DNA of 43,140 bases from Planctomycetota bacterium. GTDB taxonomy: Bacteria; Planctomycetota; MHYJ01; WSZJ01. Numbering within the stretch: the stretch's first letter is position 1; each line of letters begins with the position of its first letter. Under the pieces are notes generated by a model that worked only from the letters and a program-made list of their open reading frames with translations, made no database searches and had not been told where the DNA came from. This document shows, in pieces, positions 1-8,164 of the stretch. The DNA lies in contig JACPRD010000110.1 of assembly GCA_016190145.1 (NCBI GenBank), positions 1 through 43,140 on the forward strand. Direction: 5' to 3'. The translations under genes were made by a program, and so were the position numbers.

Positions 1-819
1 CCCCAGTACCAGCGCGACAAACCCGCCTTCGGCCTCCTCAGGCTCCTCCCCCTCCCCGCCCTCCTTCACGAACCCCTCCGCCGCCCCGCCGGCGGCGCGC
101 CGCGCGACCCCGACGGCTGGAACATGTTCCTCGAGGAAACCGCCTCCCTCCGCCTCGAAGACCGCGTCCCCTTCGTCTTCGTCCCCGGCAACCACGACGT
201 CTACCACGACTTCGATCGCGCCGAAATCGCCCGCCTCTTCGGTGCCACCCACTCCCGCGCCCTCTGGCGCTCCTTCGACGTCGGGCCCTGGCGGTTCGTG
301 ATTCTCGACACGGGAAGCGACGTCCGCGAGGACTTCGACCCGCTCGAGCGCGAAGGCCTCCAGCTCCGCTGGCTCACCGAACAGCTCTCGGGCGCCGAGG
401 CCGCCGGCCTCCACGCGATCGTCTGCACGCATTTCCCCCCCTACACTTCCGGCGCGCAGGACCCGCCCAATCCCGTGGTCCGCGAGGGCGTCGCGCGCGC
501 GATTCTCTCGAAGCACGACGTCGCGCTCGTCCTCTCGGGCCACGTGCATGCGTACGAACGCCTTGAAGTGGCGGACGCGAAGGGGCGGATGGTGACGCAC
601 GTCGTGACCGGCGGCGCGGGCGGGCCGTTTCACGGGATCGACGAGAAGCGGCGCGAGGCGGGGTCGAAGGCGTTCGTGGGGCACCTCCGGCATTTCGTGC
701 TGCTCGAGATGACCGAGACGGAGATCAGAGGGAAGATGGTGCCGGTGGCGTCGCCGGAGGCGTACGTGGAGAACTGGCAGGAGAAGGCGGGGGATGAGTT
801 TGTGGTGAAGCTGAGATGA
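1..819 (+). CDS. Calcineurin-like metallophosphoesterase, 5' end missing
   Basis: The frame is open from the first base of the window, so only the 3' part of the gene is present (about 272 codons). The metallophosphoesterase signatures are visible in order: GNHD around base 187, a THFPP histidine block around base 428, and GHVHAYER around base 538. GNHD and GHxH supply metal ligands in calcineurin-like and purple-acid-phosphatase-like enzymes. The GHVHAYER form resembles the purple acid phosphatase branch. The substrate cannot be deduced. The first metal-binding motif (DxH) and any signal peptide lie upstream of the window. The family call is safe; the specific activity is unknown. Confidence 0.88.
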   Translation, partial: PQYQRDKPAFGLLRLLPLPALLHEPLRRPAGGAPRDPDGWNMFLEETASLRLEDRVPFVFVPGNHDVYHDFDRAEIARLFGATHSRALWRSFDVGPWRFVILDTGSDVREDFDPLEREGLQLRWLTEQLSGAEAAGLHAIVCTHFPPYTSGAQDPPNPVVREGVARAILSKHDVALVLSGHVHAYERLEVADAKGRMVTHVVTGGAGGPFHGIDEKRREAGSKAFVGHLRHFVLLEMTETEIRGKMVPVASPEAYVENWQEKAGDEFVVKLR

Positions 820-828
820 AGGGCAATT

Positions 829-856
829 TTGAATTATGAATTTTGAATTTTGAATT
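829..856. repeat. Four tandem AT-rich heptamers (TTGAATT type)
   Basis: Four consecutive 7-mers read TTGAATT, ATGAATT, TTGAATT, TTGAATT, beginning ten bases after the phosphoesterase stop codon. The tract is very AT-rich against a GC-rich background. Other 7-bp arrays with unrelated unit sequences occur at 13064, 15333 and 42271. Confidence 0.85.
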
Positions 857-957
857 GTGATGCAGGCGCAGCGGGGCGGTTGAGCGCGTTGGCGGCCATG
901 ACGACGCGGGCCTCCGTGAATGCGATAGGGCGGATTCGCGGATCCCGATGTTTGCGG

Positions 958-984
958 GAACCGGTCGCAGATTGCGACCGGTTC
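958..984. terminator. Perfect 12-bp hairpin between convergent genes
   Basis: GAACCGGTCGCA (958-969) is followed after a 3-nt loop by its exact reverse complement (973-984). It lies between the convergent ends of the phosphoesterase and the HEAT protein, as expected for a bidirectional terminator. No U-tract follows on either strand, so it may be factor-dependent or a repeat unit. Confidence 0.5.
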
Positions 985-998
985 AATCCGAGCACCGC

Positions 999-3281
999 CT
1001 ATTTCTCGCGCATCGCCGCGAGGCGTGCCCGCCAGTGGGCGACGACCAGACCCGAGGTCAGGACGCGCACGCGGTTCCCCTCGAACACGCAAGCGCCGCG
1101 CAGGCCGGCGCGCCAGAGGAGCCAGGCCGGTGTGACCTTGACACCGACCGGCACCCGACCTTCGAAGATGACGCGCTCATGGCTCTGCATCCGCAGATTG
1201 CGGTCGGTCAGGACGATCGCGAGATCGTGGATCGAGGAAATCTCCCGGTCCAACGCGAATTCCTGTGTAAGACCTGCCGCGAAAATTGGCTCGTGCTGCG
1301 CGATGAGGGCTTCCGACAACGAAGCCCGGAGCTCCGCGGCGATCGGGGGGTCGAGTCCGTTGACTTCCTCAAGAAGCTGGCGCTGTGCGGGCAGGTCGAG
1401 TTTCCCCAGTCGCAGCATGGCCACCCTTGCGGCGCAGGCGACTTCGTCGAGCCGATCGCCCTCCATGACGGAAAGTCTGTTTGCGATGACACCGTCTTCG
1501 GCAGGTGTCCCCGAAAGGTCACAGAGATCGGCAAGTGCAAGAGCTGCCGCGTAGCGCCTGGAGTCGACCGATCCCGCGCCGAACGCCAGGAGCACCCATC
1601 GGTCCGAGGGAGCGGCAAGCCGTCCCAGGGCCCGCGTGGCCGCGTTCGCGACACGGGGATGGGCGTTCAGCGTCAAAGAAACGAGTTTGGGGGCGAGCTG
1701 GCGGGCGCCCGCCAGCGCAATCGCGTCTGCGGCGGCTTCGCCCACTTCCGGGGCGTCCTCAGCGAGCTGGCGCAGAAGGGCATCCAGTTCCTCCTGGCCT
1801 CCGACAAGACCCAGCGCGCGCGTCGCCGCTGCGGCGACAGGCAGGGAAGAATCCTGACGCGCGAGAAGCCGCAGCCGTTCCCCCGCTCCGGCCGCACGGG
1901 AAGTCCCGAGCGCGAGCGCGGCGGCTGCACGGACCTCTGACTCCGGGTCATCCAGCGCTTCACGGATTCTCGCAATCGCCTCCTCCGTAGCGAGCCGTCC
2001 GAGAGCGAGGACGGCCGCCGCCCGCACGACGAATTCCGCTTCGCGGCTCGTCCGGATCACTTCGCCGGCAAATTCGACGCCGCCGAGCCGCCCGATGGCC
2101 TCCACCGCGGCGGCCCTCACCCTCGGAAACATGTCGTCGAGACACTTCGCGACATCCTGCGCCAGTTCCCGCGCCTTCAACCGGCCGGCGAGCCGGACAC
2201 CGAATTCCCGCCGAAGCGGGCGCCCGTCGCGCATCAGACGTCGAGCGGCTTCGATCGATCCGTCCGGCCGCATGTCGGCGATCGAATCGAAGGCGATCTC
2301 CACGATCAGGGGACTGCGGTCATCGAGAAGCGGCAGCATCCGCGGCGCGCGACGGGGCTCTCGATACGCACCGATCGCCTGCGCGGCGACGAACCGGGGC
2401 GTGAAGTTCGGAGATTTGAGCAACGGAACGAGGGATTCCGTCAGGGGGCCGGGCCCCAGCCGGCGCACTCCCTCTGCGACCGCCTCGATCCCGTCCCAGG
2501 AGTCCTCAGAGAACCAATCGTCCCATCGGAATTCCGGATCCAGGGTCCACAGTCGGGGCAGCGCCACGCCCGCGGCCCTTCGGATCACGGGCGAACGATC
2601 CCAGAGCGCTTCCTCGACGACGTCGGCATACTCGACGCGCCCAAGCCGTCCGATCTCGCGAATTGCCGCCGCGCACAATTCGGCGGACTTGCCCTTGAGA
2701 ACGCGGCGGAGGTCGCGGTCAATCCAGGGAGCACGCTTCTCCGGAGTGCCGAATAGCGCAGAATTGAAGTCTGCGTCCGGCGCCAGGTCGCGCGCGAGCT
2801 TCTCGATCAGCAGCAGATCGCTGCGGGGGATGACCTGATCCGCAGTCAACATCCGCGCGATTCCCACCGCGACGGCGGCACGGTCGTCGTCGACCGGACA
2901 GATGAGGAACGCCAGGCGGCGGGCGCTGGGACCGAGGGAGTCCGCCAGATCCCGGACACGCCTGACGCGCTCCAGTGCGGCTTCGGCACACTCCGCGACG
3001 TCCGCATCAGGATCGGTCCCGACCTCCTCCATCCGGGCGAGCTCAGCGGGCGTCCAGTCCGCCCAGCGCTGAACGGCGGCTCTCGTCGCGGCGCCACGGA
3101 GCCGCGCACCGGGCGAACGCCACCGGCGGATCACCTCGTCGAGATCGCTCCAGCCCGGTCGGGTGGAGCTGATGACCGGACGTTCCTCGTCCGGCTCCTC
3201 CTGAGCCGACGCCGGCCCGGGCTGCGCGAGCATCAGCGCGGCAAGGAACAGGCCGAATAACTGATAGGCGCGAACGGCCAT
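999..3281 (-). CDS. Secreted HEAT-repeat protein with C-terminal STN-like region
   Basis: This 760-residue protein begins with a signal peptide (MAVRAYQLFGLFLAALMLA, then AQPGPASA). The open frame extends 41 codons further, but the signal peptide marks the ATG at 3281 as the start. Most of the protein is HEAT or PBS-lyase-like helical repeats with recurring units such as VRAAAVEAIGRLG and VRAAAALALG. These act as protein-binding scaffolds in known families. The last ~70 residues switch to a beta/alpha pattern resembling the short STN-type domain of secretins and TonB receptors. Likely periplasmic. No partner is identifiable, since the neighbouring genes are not obviously linked. Confidence 0.75.
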   Translation of the reverse strand: MAVRAYQLFGLFLAALMLAQPGPASAQEEPDEERPVISSTRPGWSDLDEVIRRWRSPGARLRGAATRAAVQRWADWTPAELARMEEVGTDPDADVAECAEAALERVRRVRDLADSLGPSARRLAFLICPVDDDRAAVAVGIARMLTADQVIPRSDLLLIEKLARDLAPDADFNSALFGTPEKRAPWIDRDLRRVLKGKSAELCAAAIREIGRLGRVEYADVVEEALWDRSPVIRRAAGVALPRLWTLDPEFRWDDWFSEDSWDGIEAVAEGVRRLGPGPLTESLVPLLKSPNFTPRFVAAQAIGAYREPRRAPRMLPLLDDRSPLIVEIAFDSIADMRPDGSIEAARRLMRDGRPLRREFGVRLAGRLKARELAQDVAKCLDDMFPRVRAAAVEAIGRLGGVEFAGEVIRTSREAEFVVRAAAVLALGRLATEEAIARIREALDDPESEVRAAAALALGTSRAAGAGERLRLLARQDSSLPVAAAATRALGLVGGQEELDALLRQLAEDAPEVGEAAADAIALAGARQLAPKLVSLTLNAHPRVANAATRALGRLAAPSDRWVLLAFGAGSVDSRRYAAALALADLCDLSGTPAEDGVIANRLSVMEGDRLDEVACAARVAMLRLGKLDLPAQRQLLEEVNGLDPPIAAELRASLSEALIAQHEPIFAAGLTQEFALDREISSIHDLAIVLTDRNLRMQSHERVIFEGRVPVGVKVTPAWLLWRAGLRGACVFEGNRVRVLTSGLVVAHWRARLAAMREK

Positions 3282-3435
3282 GACGGCCCCGAATTGTCGA
3301 CGATGACATCGTACGGGGGCACTGTGGCGAATCGAAGCGCGATCGCCGACGCTTCCGAAAGACGATCCGGGCCGCCCCCACGTCATGCACCGGCCCATGG
3401 TCACGGCGAGGGAACAGGCGGCCCGGATCTGTTCG

Positions 3436-5967
3436 TCACACGGACTTCTCCCAGAATCTCCAGGAGGACTTCCTCTTGCCGGCGAGGAAGGGCTCGGCCT
3501 CGCGGCCGGCCTGTTCGAGGTCGAGACGAAGGCGCTCGAAGAGCGGCCGGAGTGCGGCGGCGGAGATTCCTGCGACGCCGAGCGCGGCGAGGATCTCGGG
3601 GACGGAAGAACGCAGGATCTTCTGGAGCCCGCCCAGGCGGGTCCCCAGGTCGCTCCCGGCGAGGGCCTTCATCAGCGCCTCGCGCGCTTTCTCGATCGGA
3701 CCGGCCTCCGGGACGTGCCCGGCGTCCACGTCGGCCTTCGCAGCGGCGATCGCCTTCGCGAACGCCTCGAATGCCTGTGCGACGGATTCGCGCTCCCTGG
3801 GCGTCACGACGTCGTCGGCGTCCTTCTCGGCACGCTTCGACACGGGGGACGGCTTCGGAACGGAAACCTGCAGCGGGCTCGGAGGAGGAGGCGGGGCCGG
3901 CGTCTTCCCTGCCTGACCGCGACCGCCCGATCCGGGCACGAGACTCATTGCCGCAGCGGCATCGCCAGGAGGAGGAACCTCGGCATCGTCGAATACCTGC
4001 ATCTCGCAGCAAGGCTGGGCGACGACACCGCACGGAATCGAGGCGAACACGCCGGTCATCGGCTTCGACTCCGGCTGCTCCCACTTCGCCGGCATCGCGA
4101 CGGGCTGGATCACGTGCCGCGACTTCCCGTCCTTGTTCACAACCTCGCTTTCGTCGACGACGACGAACGCCGTGAAGCGCGTGAGGAGCGTGTGCCGCAC
4201 GGCGAGGTTCACGATTTCTGTCTTGATGTCGGTCTGCAGGGCGGGCTCCAGGCGGAAGCGGTCCTCGAGATCGGCGACGCGGGAGCGGGCCCAGAGCTGG
4301 GCGATCGCGGGCATCGGGATCTCGCGGACGGTGACGGTTTCGTGGTAGGGCTTGCCGTCGGCGTACTTGCCAGTCACGCGGAGCACCTTCGTGCCCGCGA
4401 GCCGGAAGAACGCTGTCGCAGCGCGACCGGCGAACAGGTCGGGCATCCGATCGGGGGTCAGCGAGGCCTTCTCCACTTCCCCGCTGATCCTGAGATCCGT
4501 CACGACCGGCGCGCCGATTTCGCGGCCCACCGCCCGCAGTGCGTCCTCGAGTTTCTCGCCCGGCACCACGAACGACGCGGTGCCGCCGCCCAGCGACGCG
4601 AGCCGCTTCAGAAACCCGTCGTTCACCGCCGTGTCGATCCCGACGGTGAAGACGCGCGCGTCGCCGAGTTCCTTCTGAATGCGCTGCAGAATTCTCGACT
4701 CGTCGCCGACCTCGCCGTCCGTCAGAACGACGACGATCGGCGTCCGGCCTTTCACCGGCGCCCGCGCCCCCACCACGCCGAGCGCGCCGCCCACCGCGGC
4801 ATCGAGTTCGGTGCCGCCGCGCGCGTCGATCGTGCGGAGGAAGCGGTCGCCCTTCTCGATCCCGGCCTCGTCGGCCGCGGTCCACTGCTTCGCGGGGTCG
4901 CCGGCGACCATCCATTCCTGGCTGTCGTCGAACGCCTGAACGGCGAACCGGTCGCGCGGCCCCAGCGTGTGGAGGAGGAGCGAGCACGCGCGCGCGGCGG
5001 AGGACATCTTGACGCCGCCCATCGAGCCGGAGCGGTCGAGGACGAAGACGACGTCGCGGGCGAGGCCGAGGAAGCCGTCGCGCCGCGGGGGGACGAGGGA
5101 GAGCATGGCGAAGAGGTCCTTGCCGTCGCGGAAGGCGAGGCAGGTCTTGCGGACGTCTTTCGCGGCGAGTTTCCAGCGGAGGACGAAGTCGCGGTCGAGC
5201 GGTTCGTCGTCGAGGGCGAGGGTGACCCTGACGGCGTCGCGTCCGACCGCGGTCTTCGTCGCGTGCTGGGAGCAGGCAAGGTCGGCGAGGTCGGGATCGC
5301 CGTCGCCGTGGAGGAGCTCGACCTCGATGCCGAGGGAGACCCGGGGATCGAAGCCGGGAGCGAGGCGGGGCGGGGTGATGCGCGACGCGTCCGGCACGGC
5401 GTCGGTGTCGGGCTCGACCCCGTCGCCGGACGGCTCCCCGTCCTGCGGCGCGCCCGGGATGTATCGCGGCGCCACCACGACCGGCAGGCGCAGTTCCGTC
5501 GTCCCGTCGTCGAAATACGGGAGCCGCTCGGAATACTCGATCTTCACGGAGACCTCTTCGCCGGGCGGCAGGTTCCCCACCGTCACGGTGAACACGTCGT
5601 CGCGCTCCTGCTCGAGCAGCGCCGCGCGCTTGCCGTCCTCGACCGCCTTCGCGTACGTCCGGCGCGCTTCCCCGCGCTCCTTCACGACGCCCTTGATCAC
5701 CCGCTTCCCCACCTTCATCTCGAACGAAGACACCGCGCACCCGCCCGCCATCGGGAAGATGTAGACGGCCTCGAGCGCCTCCGCGTACGTGTTGCGGAAC
5801 GTCTCGGTGACGGTCACGTGCGCGACACGGTCGGCGACTCTCGCGGACATCGCGACGCCGGCGAGCGGGAGAAGGACTTTCTTCTGGTCCTTCAGGACCT
5901 CGAGGATTCCGACGCCGCGGGTCCGTTCGGCGGACTCCAGCATCGGCAGGGCCGGGGCGGGCTTCAT
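3436..5967 (-). CDS. VIT and von Willebrand factor A domain protein
   Basis: This 843-residue protein has an N-terminal VIT (vault / inter-alpha-trypsin) domain at roughly residues 30-160, with the typical ETFRNTYAEALEAVYIFP stretch. A vWA domain follows with an intact metal-ion-dependent adhesion site (D311, S313, S315 in DRSGSMGG) and a later LTDGEVGDE stretch. The C-terminal ~250 residues are Pro/Ala-rich and then helical, with no family I recognise. There is no signal peptide, so it is probably cytoplasmic. Its ATG overlaps the stop of the upstream MerR gene by four bases (ATGA), so the two are translationally coupled. Domain calls are strong; the biological role is unknown. Confidence 0.88.
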   Translation of the reverse strand: MKPAPALPMLESAERTRGVGILEVLKDQKKVLLPLAGVAMSARVADRVAHVTVTETFRNTYAEALEAVYIFPMAGGCAVSSFEMKVGKRVIKGVVKERGEARRTYAKAVEDGKRAALLEQERDDVFTVTVGNLPPGEEVSVKIEYSERLPYFDDGTTELRLPVVVAPRYIPGAPQDGEPSGDGVEPDTDAVPDASRITPPRLAPGFDPRVSLGIEVELLHGDGDPDLADLACSQHATKTAVGRDAVRVTLALDDEPLDRDFVLRWKLAAKDVRKTCLAFRDGKDLFAMLSLVPPRRDGFLGLARDVVFVLDRSGSMGGVKMSSAARACSLLLHTLGPRDRFAVQAFDDSQEWMVAGDPAKQWTAADEAGIEKGDRFLRTIDARGGTELDAAVGGALGVVGARAPVKGRTPIVVVLTDGEVGDESRILQRIQKELGDARVFTVGIDTAVNDGFLKRLASLGGGTASFVVPGEKLEDALRAVGREIGAPVVTDLRISGEVEKASLTPDRMPDLFAGRAATAFFRLAGTKVLRVTGKYADGKPYHETVTVREIPMPAIAQLWARSRVADLEDRFRLEPALQTDIKTEIVNLAVRHTLLTRFTAFVVVDESEVVNKDGKSRHVIQPVAMPAKWEQPESKPMTGVFASIPCGVVAQPCCEMQVFDDAEVPPPGDAAAAMSLVPGSGGRGQAGKTPAPPPPPSPLQVSVPKPSPVSKRAEKDADDVVTPRERESVAQAFEAFAKAIAAAKADVDAGHVPEAGPIEKAREALMKALAGSDLGTRLGGLQKILRSSVPEILAALGVAGISAAALRPLFERLRLDLEQAGREAEPFLAGKRKSSWRFWEKSV

Positions 5968-6467
5968 TTCTTCTCTCCTGAAAGCGCGGCGAGTGCGGCG
6001 CGGATTTTCTGCAGAAGTGCCTCCGGGTCGGCGGGGGCGGACCAGCCGTCCTCGACCTGGATCCGGAGGCCGGGCTGGACGGCGATTTCACGCCAGGTCA
6101 CGGCGGGGACGGCGGCGGGGCGGGCGCGGTGTTCGTCGCTGACGGCGCGCAGGATGGCCTCGAGGTCCGCCTCGGCGAGGCCGATCAGGCGCGGCTGGAT
6201 TTCGGAGAGGCCGTAGCCATGCTGCTGAAGGGCCTTGATGGCGAGGAGTTGGAGGACCTGTTTCCAGCCGTAGCGGGCTTCCCTGTCGACGATGCGGGGG
6301 CGATCGAGGAGGCCGAGGGTGGAGTAGTAGCGGACCATGCGCGCGTTGGGTTCCTCGTTGACGCGGCCGTCGGGCTGGGTTTCGAGCAGGCCGTGCTGGC
6401 GGAGGAGCCGCGTGACGTCGCGGCAGAGGTCGTCGAGGGTCAGGTCTTCCAGCGGCTTGGGCGTCAT
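5964..6467 (-). CDS. MerR-family transcriptional regulator
   Basis: This 167-residue protein has a MerR-type winged helix at about residues 40-105, containing MVRYYSTLGLLDRP, RYGWKQVLQLLAIKAL and GYGLSEIQPRL. These match the recognition-helix, wing and second-helix parts of the family. An unusual ~40-residue N-terminal extension precedes the helix-turn-helix. The short C-terminal part has no cysteines, so it is not a classical metal sensor. It overlaps the VIT/vWA gene by ATGA and probably controls that gene and itself. A near-perfect promoter containing a dyad lies directly upstream (6475-6503). Confidence 0.85.
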   Translation of the reverse strand: MTPKPLEDLTLDDLCRDVTRLLRQHGLLETQPDGRVNEEPNARMVRYYSTLGLLDRPRIVDREARYGWKQVLQLLAIKALQQHGYGLSEIQPRLIGLAEADLEAILRAVSDEHRARPAAVPAVTWREIAVQPGLRIQVEDGWSAPADPEALLQKIRAALAALSGEKK

Positions 6468-6474
6468 GACAGTA

Positions 6475-6503
6475 AATATATGATATTACTGTAATGATGT
6501 CAA
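6475..6503 (-). promoter_or_regulatory. Sigma70-type promoter with dyad in the spacer; leaderless geometry
   Basis: Read on the minus strand, a perfect -35 TTGACA (6503-6498) is followed by a 17-nt spacer and TATATT (6480-6475). Only seven bases separate the -10 box from the ATG at 6467, so transcription should start at or next to the start codon. There is no room for a Shine-Dalgarno site. The spacer contains the inverted repeat ATTAC-T-GTAAT (6485-6495), and CAGTAA/TTACTG arms (6470-6475 / 6486-6491) straddle the -10 box. A dyad inside the spacer is the classical operator position for MerR regulators. Confidence 0.75.
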
Positions 6504-6509
6504 CATCAA

Positions 6510-6522
6510 TTGCGTGACGCAA
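6510..6522. promoter_or_regulatory. Inverted repeat upstream of the MerR promoter
   Basis: TTGCGT-G-ACGCAA is a perfect 6-bp dyad with a one-base centre, just upstream of the -35 box. It is a candidate protein-binding site. No regulator can be assigned from sequence alone. Confidence 0.35.
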
Positions 6523-6565
6523 GACCTTTTGCCATAATCATTTGCATCGGCATGATCGGATTCTT

Positions 6566-7981
6566 CTATTTCAGCGTGACCTCACCCCCCTTCCTCCGCA
6601 CCACCTGAACCGTCTTCGCCCCGCGCATCGCTTCCACCAGTTCCGCCATCGAACCCGGCCGCTTCCCGTCCGCGCCAAGCACCAGGTCGCCGATCTGGAG
6701 CCCCGTCGCCCGCGCGCGCCCGCCGCGGCTGAGCGAGAGGACTTCCCAGCCGCCTGCCGCCTCGTGCGGATAGAAGCCCGGCTCCTTAGGCAGCGCCTGA
6801 AGCCACAGATTCCAGCCCGGAACCCGGTGATCCGACGGGCGCGGCCCCGCCGCGAACCCCAGGACCTTGAGCTTCCCCCCTTCGTCGAGGCCGAATTCCG
6901 CCTCCGTGTACCCCTTTTCCCGCGCAGCCGCCGTCACCCGGGCGAGCCATTCGTCAAACGTCGCGCCCGCGATCTTCTGCGAAGGCCCGCCGTCGATCGA
7001 CAGCTTGGACTCCATCCGCCCGTCCGCGAAGTAGTGCATCGACATCGTGACCCGCCGCTCCACGTCGCCCGTCCTCGAGGTCACCGTGAATTCCCCGTAC
7101 TCCCAGCCCGCGTCCTCGCGCGGCTCCGGTTCGAGCGCCTCCGGCATCTCCGGCGCCGCCTGCAGCTCCACCACCTCCGCGCGCCCCACCGACAGCTTCG
7201 CCGCCGACGCCAGCCGCTTCCGCAACTCCCCGATCTCCCCGCACGCCGCCCCGTCCACCGCGAGAATCACGTCCCCGCGCCGCAGTCCCGCCTCGAACGC
7301 CCGCCCGTCCAGCGTCCGCGCACCGACATCCCAGCCCGCCCCCGGATTGCACCTCCGAACCCAGAGCCGCCACTCCGGAACGAGATGATCGGCGGGGTTG
7401 GGCGTCGAGGCGGACACCGGACCGATTTTCCACCTCCCGTCGGGGTTCAGAACGAACTGCTCTTCTCCGAACCCCCGCCGCCGCGCCTCGAGGTTTACCT
7501 GGTCCGCCAGTTCCGCGAGCGAGAACGCGCTGAACAGCTCGATGTCTCCCCCGCCGTACTGCGCGTCCATCTCCGCCGATCCGTCGGCAAACTGGCGGAA
7601 CGCGATGTGAAGCTCCTCCATCCCGTTCCCGCTCATCGTCGCTTCCCCGCAATACGGCGCGAGGCTCTCCGACCGGTCGAGCCGCCGCAGGATCTCTCCC
7701 GCCGCGGCGCGCGCCTCCGGATCCTCCGCCGTCGCCCCGGCGCGCAACGCTTCGATGACGTCCCGCTGCCGGGCGGGATCGGCGCCCAGCCGCTGGAGTT
7801 CGGAAGCGGCGTCCGCTCGGTCGCCGGGGTCGTCGGCGGCGAGGCGCGCGATCAGCGCCGTGACGTCCTGCGGCACCGTGGCGGGGACGGGCCGAGGCTC
7901 CGGTCGCAGGTCTTCGGGGTGCGGACGGGAGCAGGCGGAGAGAAGACAGGAGACGAGTAGGCCGGGGAGAAAACGGGGCAT
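6566..7981 (-). CDS. Lipoprotein with duplicated PDZ-containing unit
   Basis: The ATG at 7981 gives a lipoprotein signal (MPRFLPGLLVSCLLSAC) with the acylated Cys at residue 17. GAGGA six bases upstream supports this start over an ATG 20 codons earlier. About 90 residues of HEAT-like helices follow. Two copies of a ~150-residue unit then make up the rest: a beta-rich part ending in PADHLVPEWRLW or PSDHRVPGWNLW, followed by a PDZ domain (GLRRGDVILAVDG and GLQIGDLVLGADG). PDZ domains usually bind peptide C-termini, but no protease domain is present. It is probably a lipid-anchored periplasmic or surface scaffold. Length is 471 residues. Confidence 0.8.
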   Translation of the reverse strand: MPRFLPGLLVSCLLSACSRPHPEDLRPEPRPVPATVPQDVTALIARLAADDPGDRADAASELQRLGADPARQRDVIEALRAGATAEDPEARAAAGEILRRLDRSESLAPYCGEATMSGNGMEELHIAFRQFADGSAEMDAQYGGGDIELFSAFSLAELADQVNLEARRRGFGEEQFVLNPDGRWKIGPVSASTPNPADHLVPEWRLWVRRCNPGAGWDVGARTLDGRAFEAGLRRGDVILAVDGAACGEIGELRKRLASAAKLSVGRAEVVELQAAPEMPEALEPEPREDAGWEYGEFTVTSRTGDVERRVTMSMHYFADGRMESKLSIDGGPSQKIAGATFDEWLARVTAAAREKGYTEAEFGLDEGGKLKVLGFAAGPRPSDHRVPGWNLWLQALPKEPGFYPHEAAGGWEVLSLSRGGRARATGLQIGDLVLGADGKRPGSMAELVEAMRGAKTVQVVRRKGGEVTLK

Positions 7982-8124
7982 GAATCGTCCTCGGAAGGGG
8001 GGGGCGCCATCATAAGGTGAAGACGGTGGAAGTTGTTTCATGCGAAATCGGCGGCGGGCGCACGCGCGGCTCGATCGTTGATTCCCATCAGGAGGCGCGA
8101 GGATCGCGCGCGGCGGAACATCCG

Positions 8125-8156
8125 GCGCCAGGGAGACCGATCGGCCTCCCCGGCGC
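8125..8156. terminator. Hairpin downstream of ddl
   Basis: GCGCC-A-GGGAG (8125-8135) pairs with CTCCC-C-GGCGC (8146-8156), with one mismatch and a further inner CCG/CGG. It sits just past the ddl stop on the minus strand, where the dcw cluster ends. No U-run follows, so the terminator role is inferred from position and stem strength. Confidence 0.45.
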
Positions 8157-8164
8157 GAATTCGT

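Noticed and set aside
973..1000. GGTTCAATCC in the hairpin region looks like a tRNA T-loop
   Set aside because: The flanking bases do not form a T-stem, and no anticodon or acceptor arm is in range. The perfect 12-bp hairpin explains the sequence better.
3385..6216. Very long plus-strand open frame opposite the VIT/vWA gene
   Set aside because: The minus-strand frame has clear VIT and MIDAS motifs; the plus-strand translation is low-complexity Arg/Glu/Asp-rich, typical of antisense frames in GC-rich DNA.
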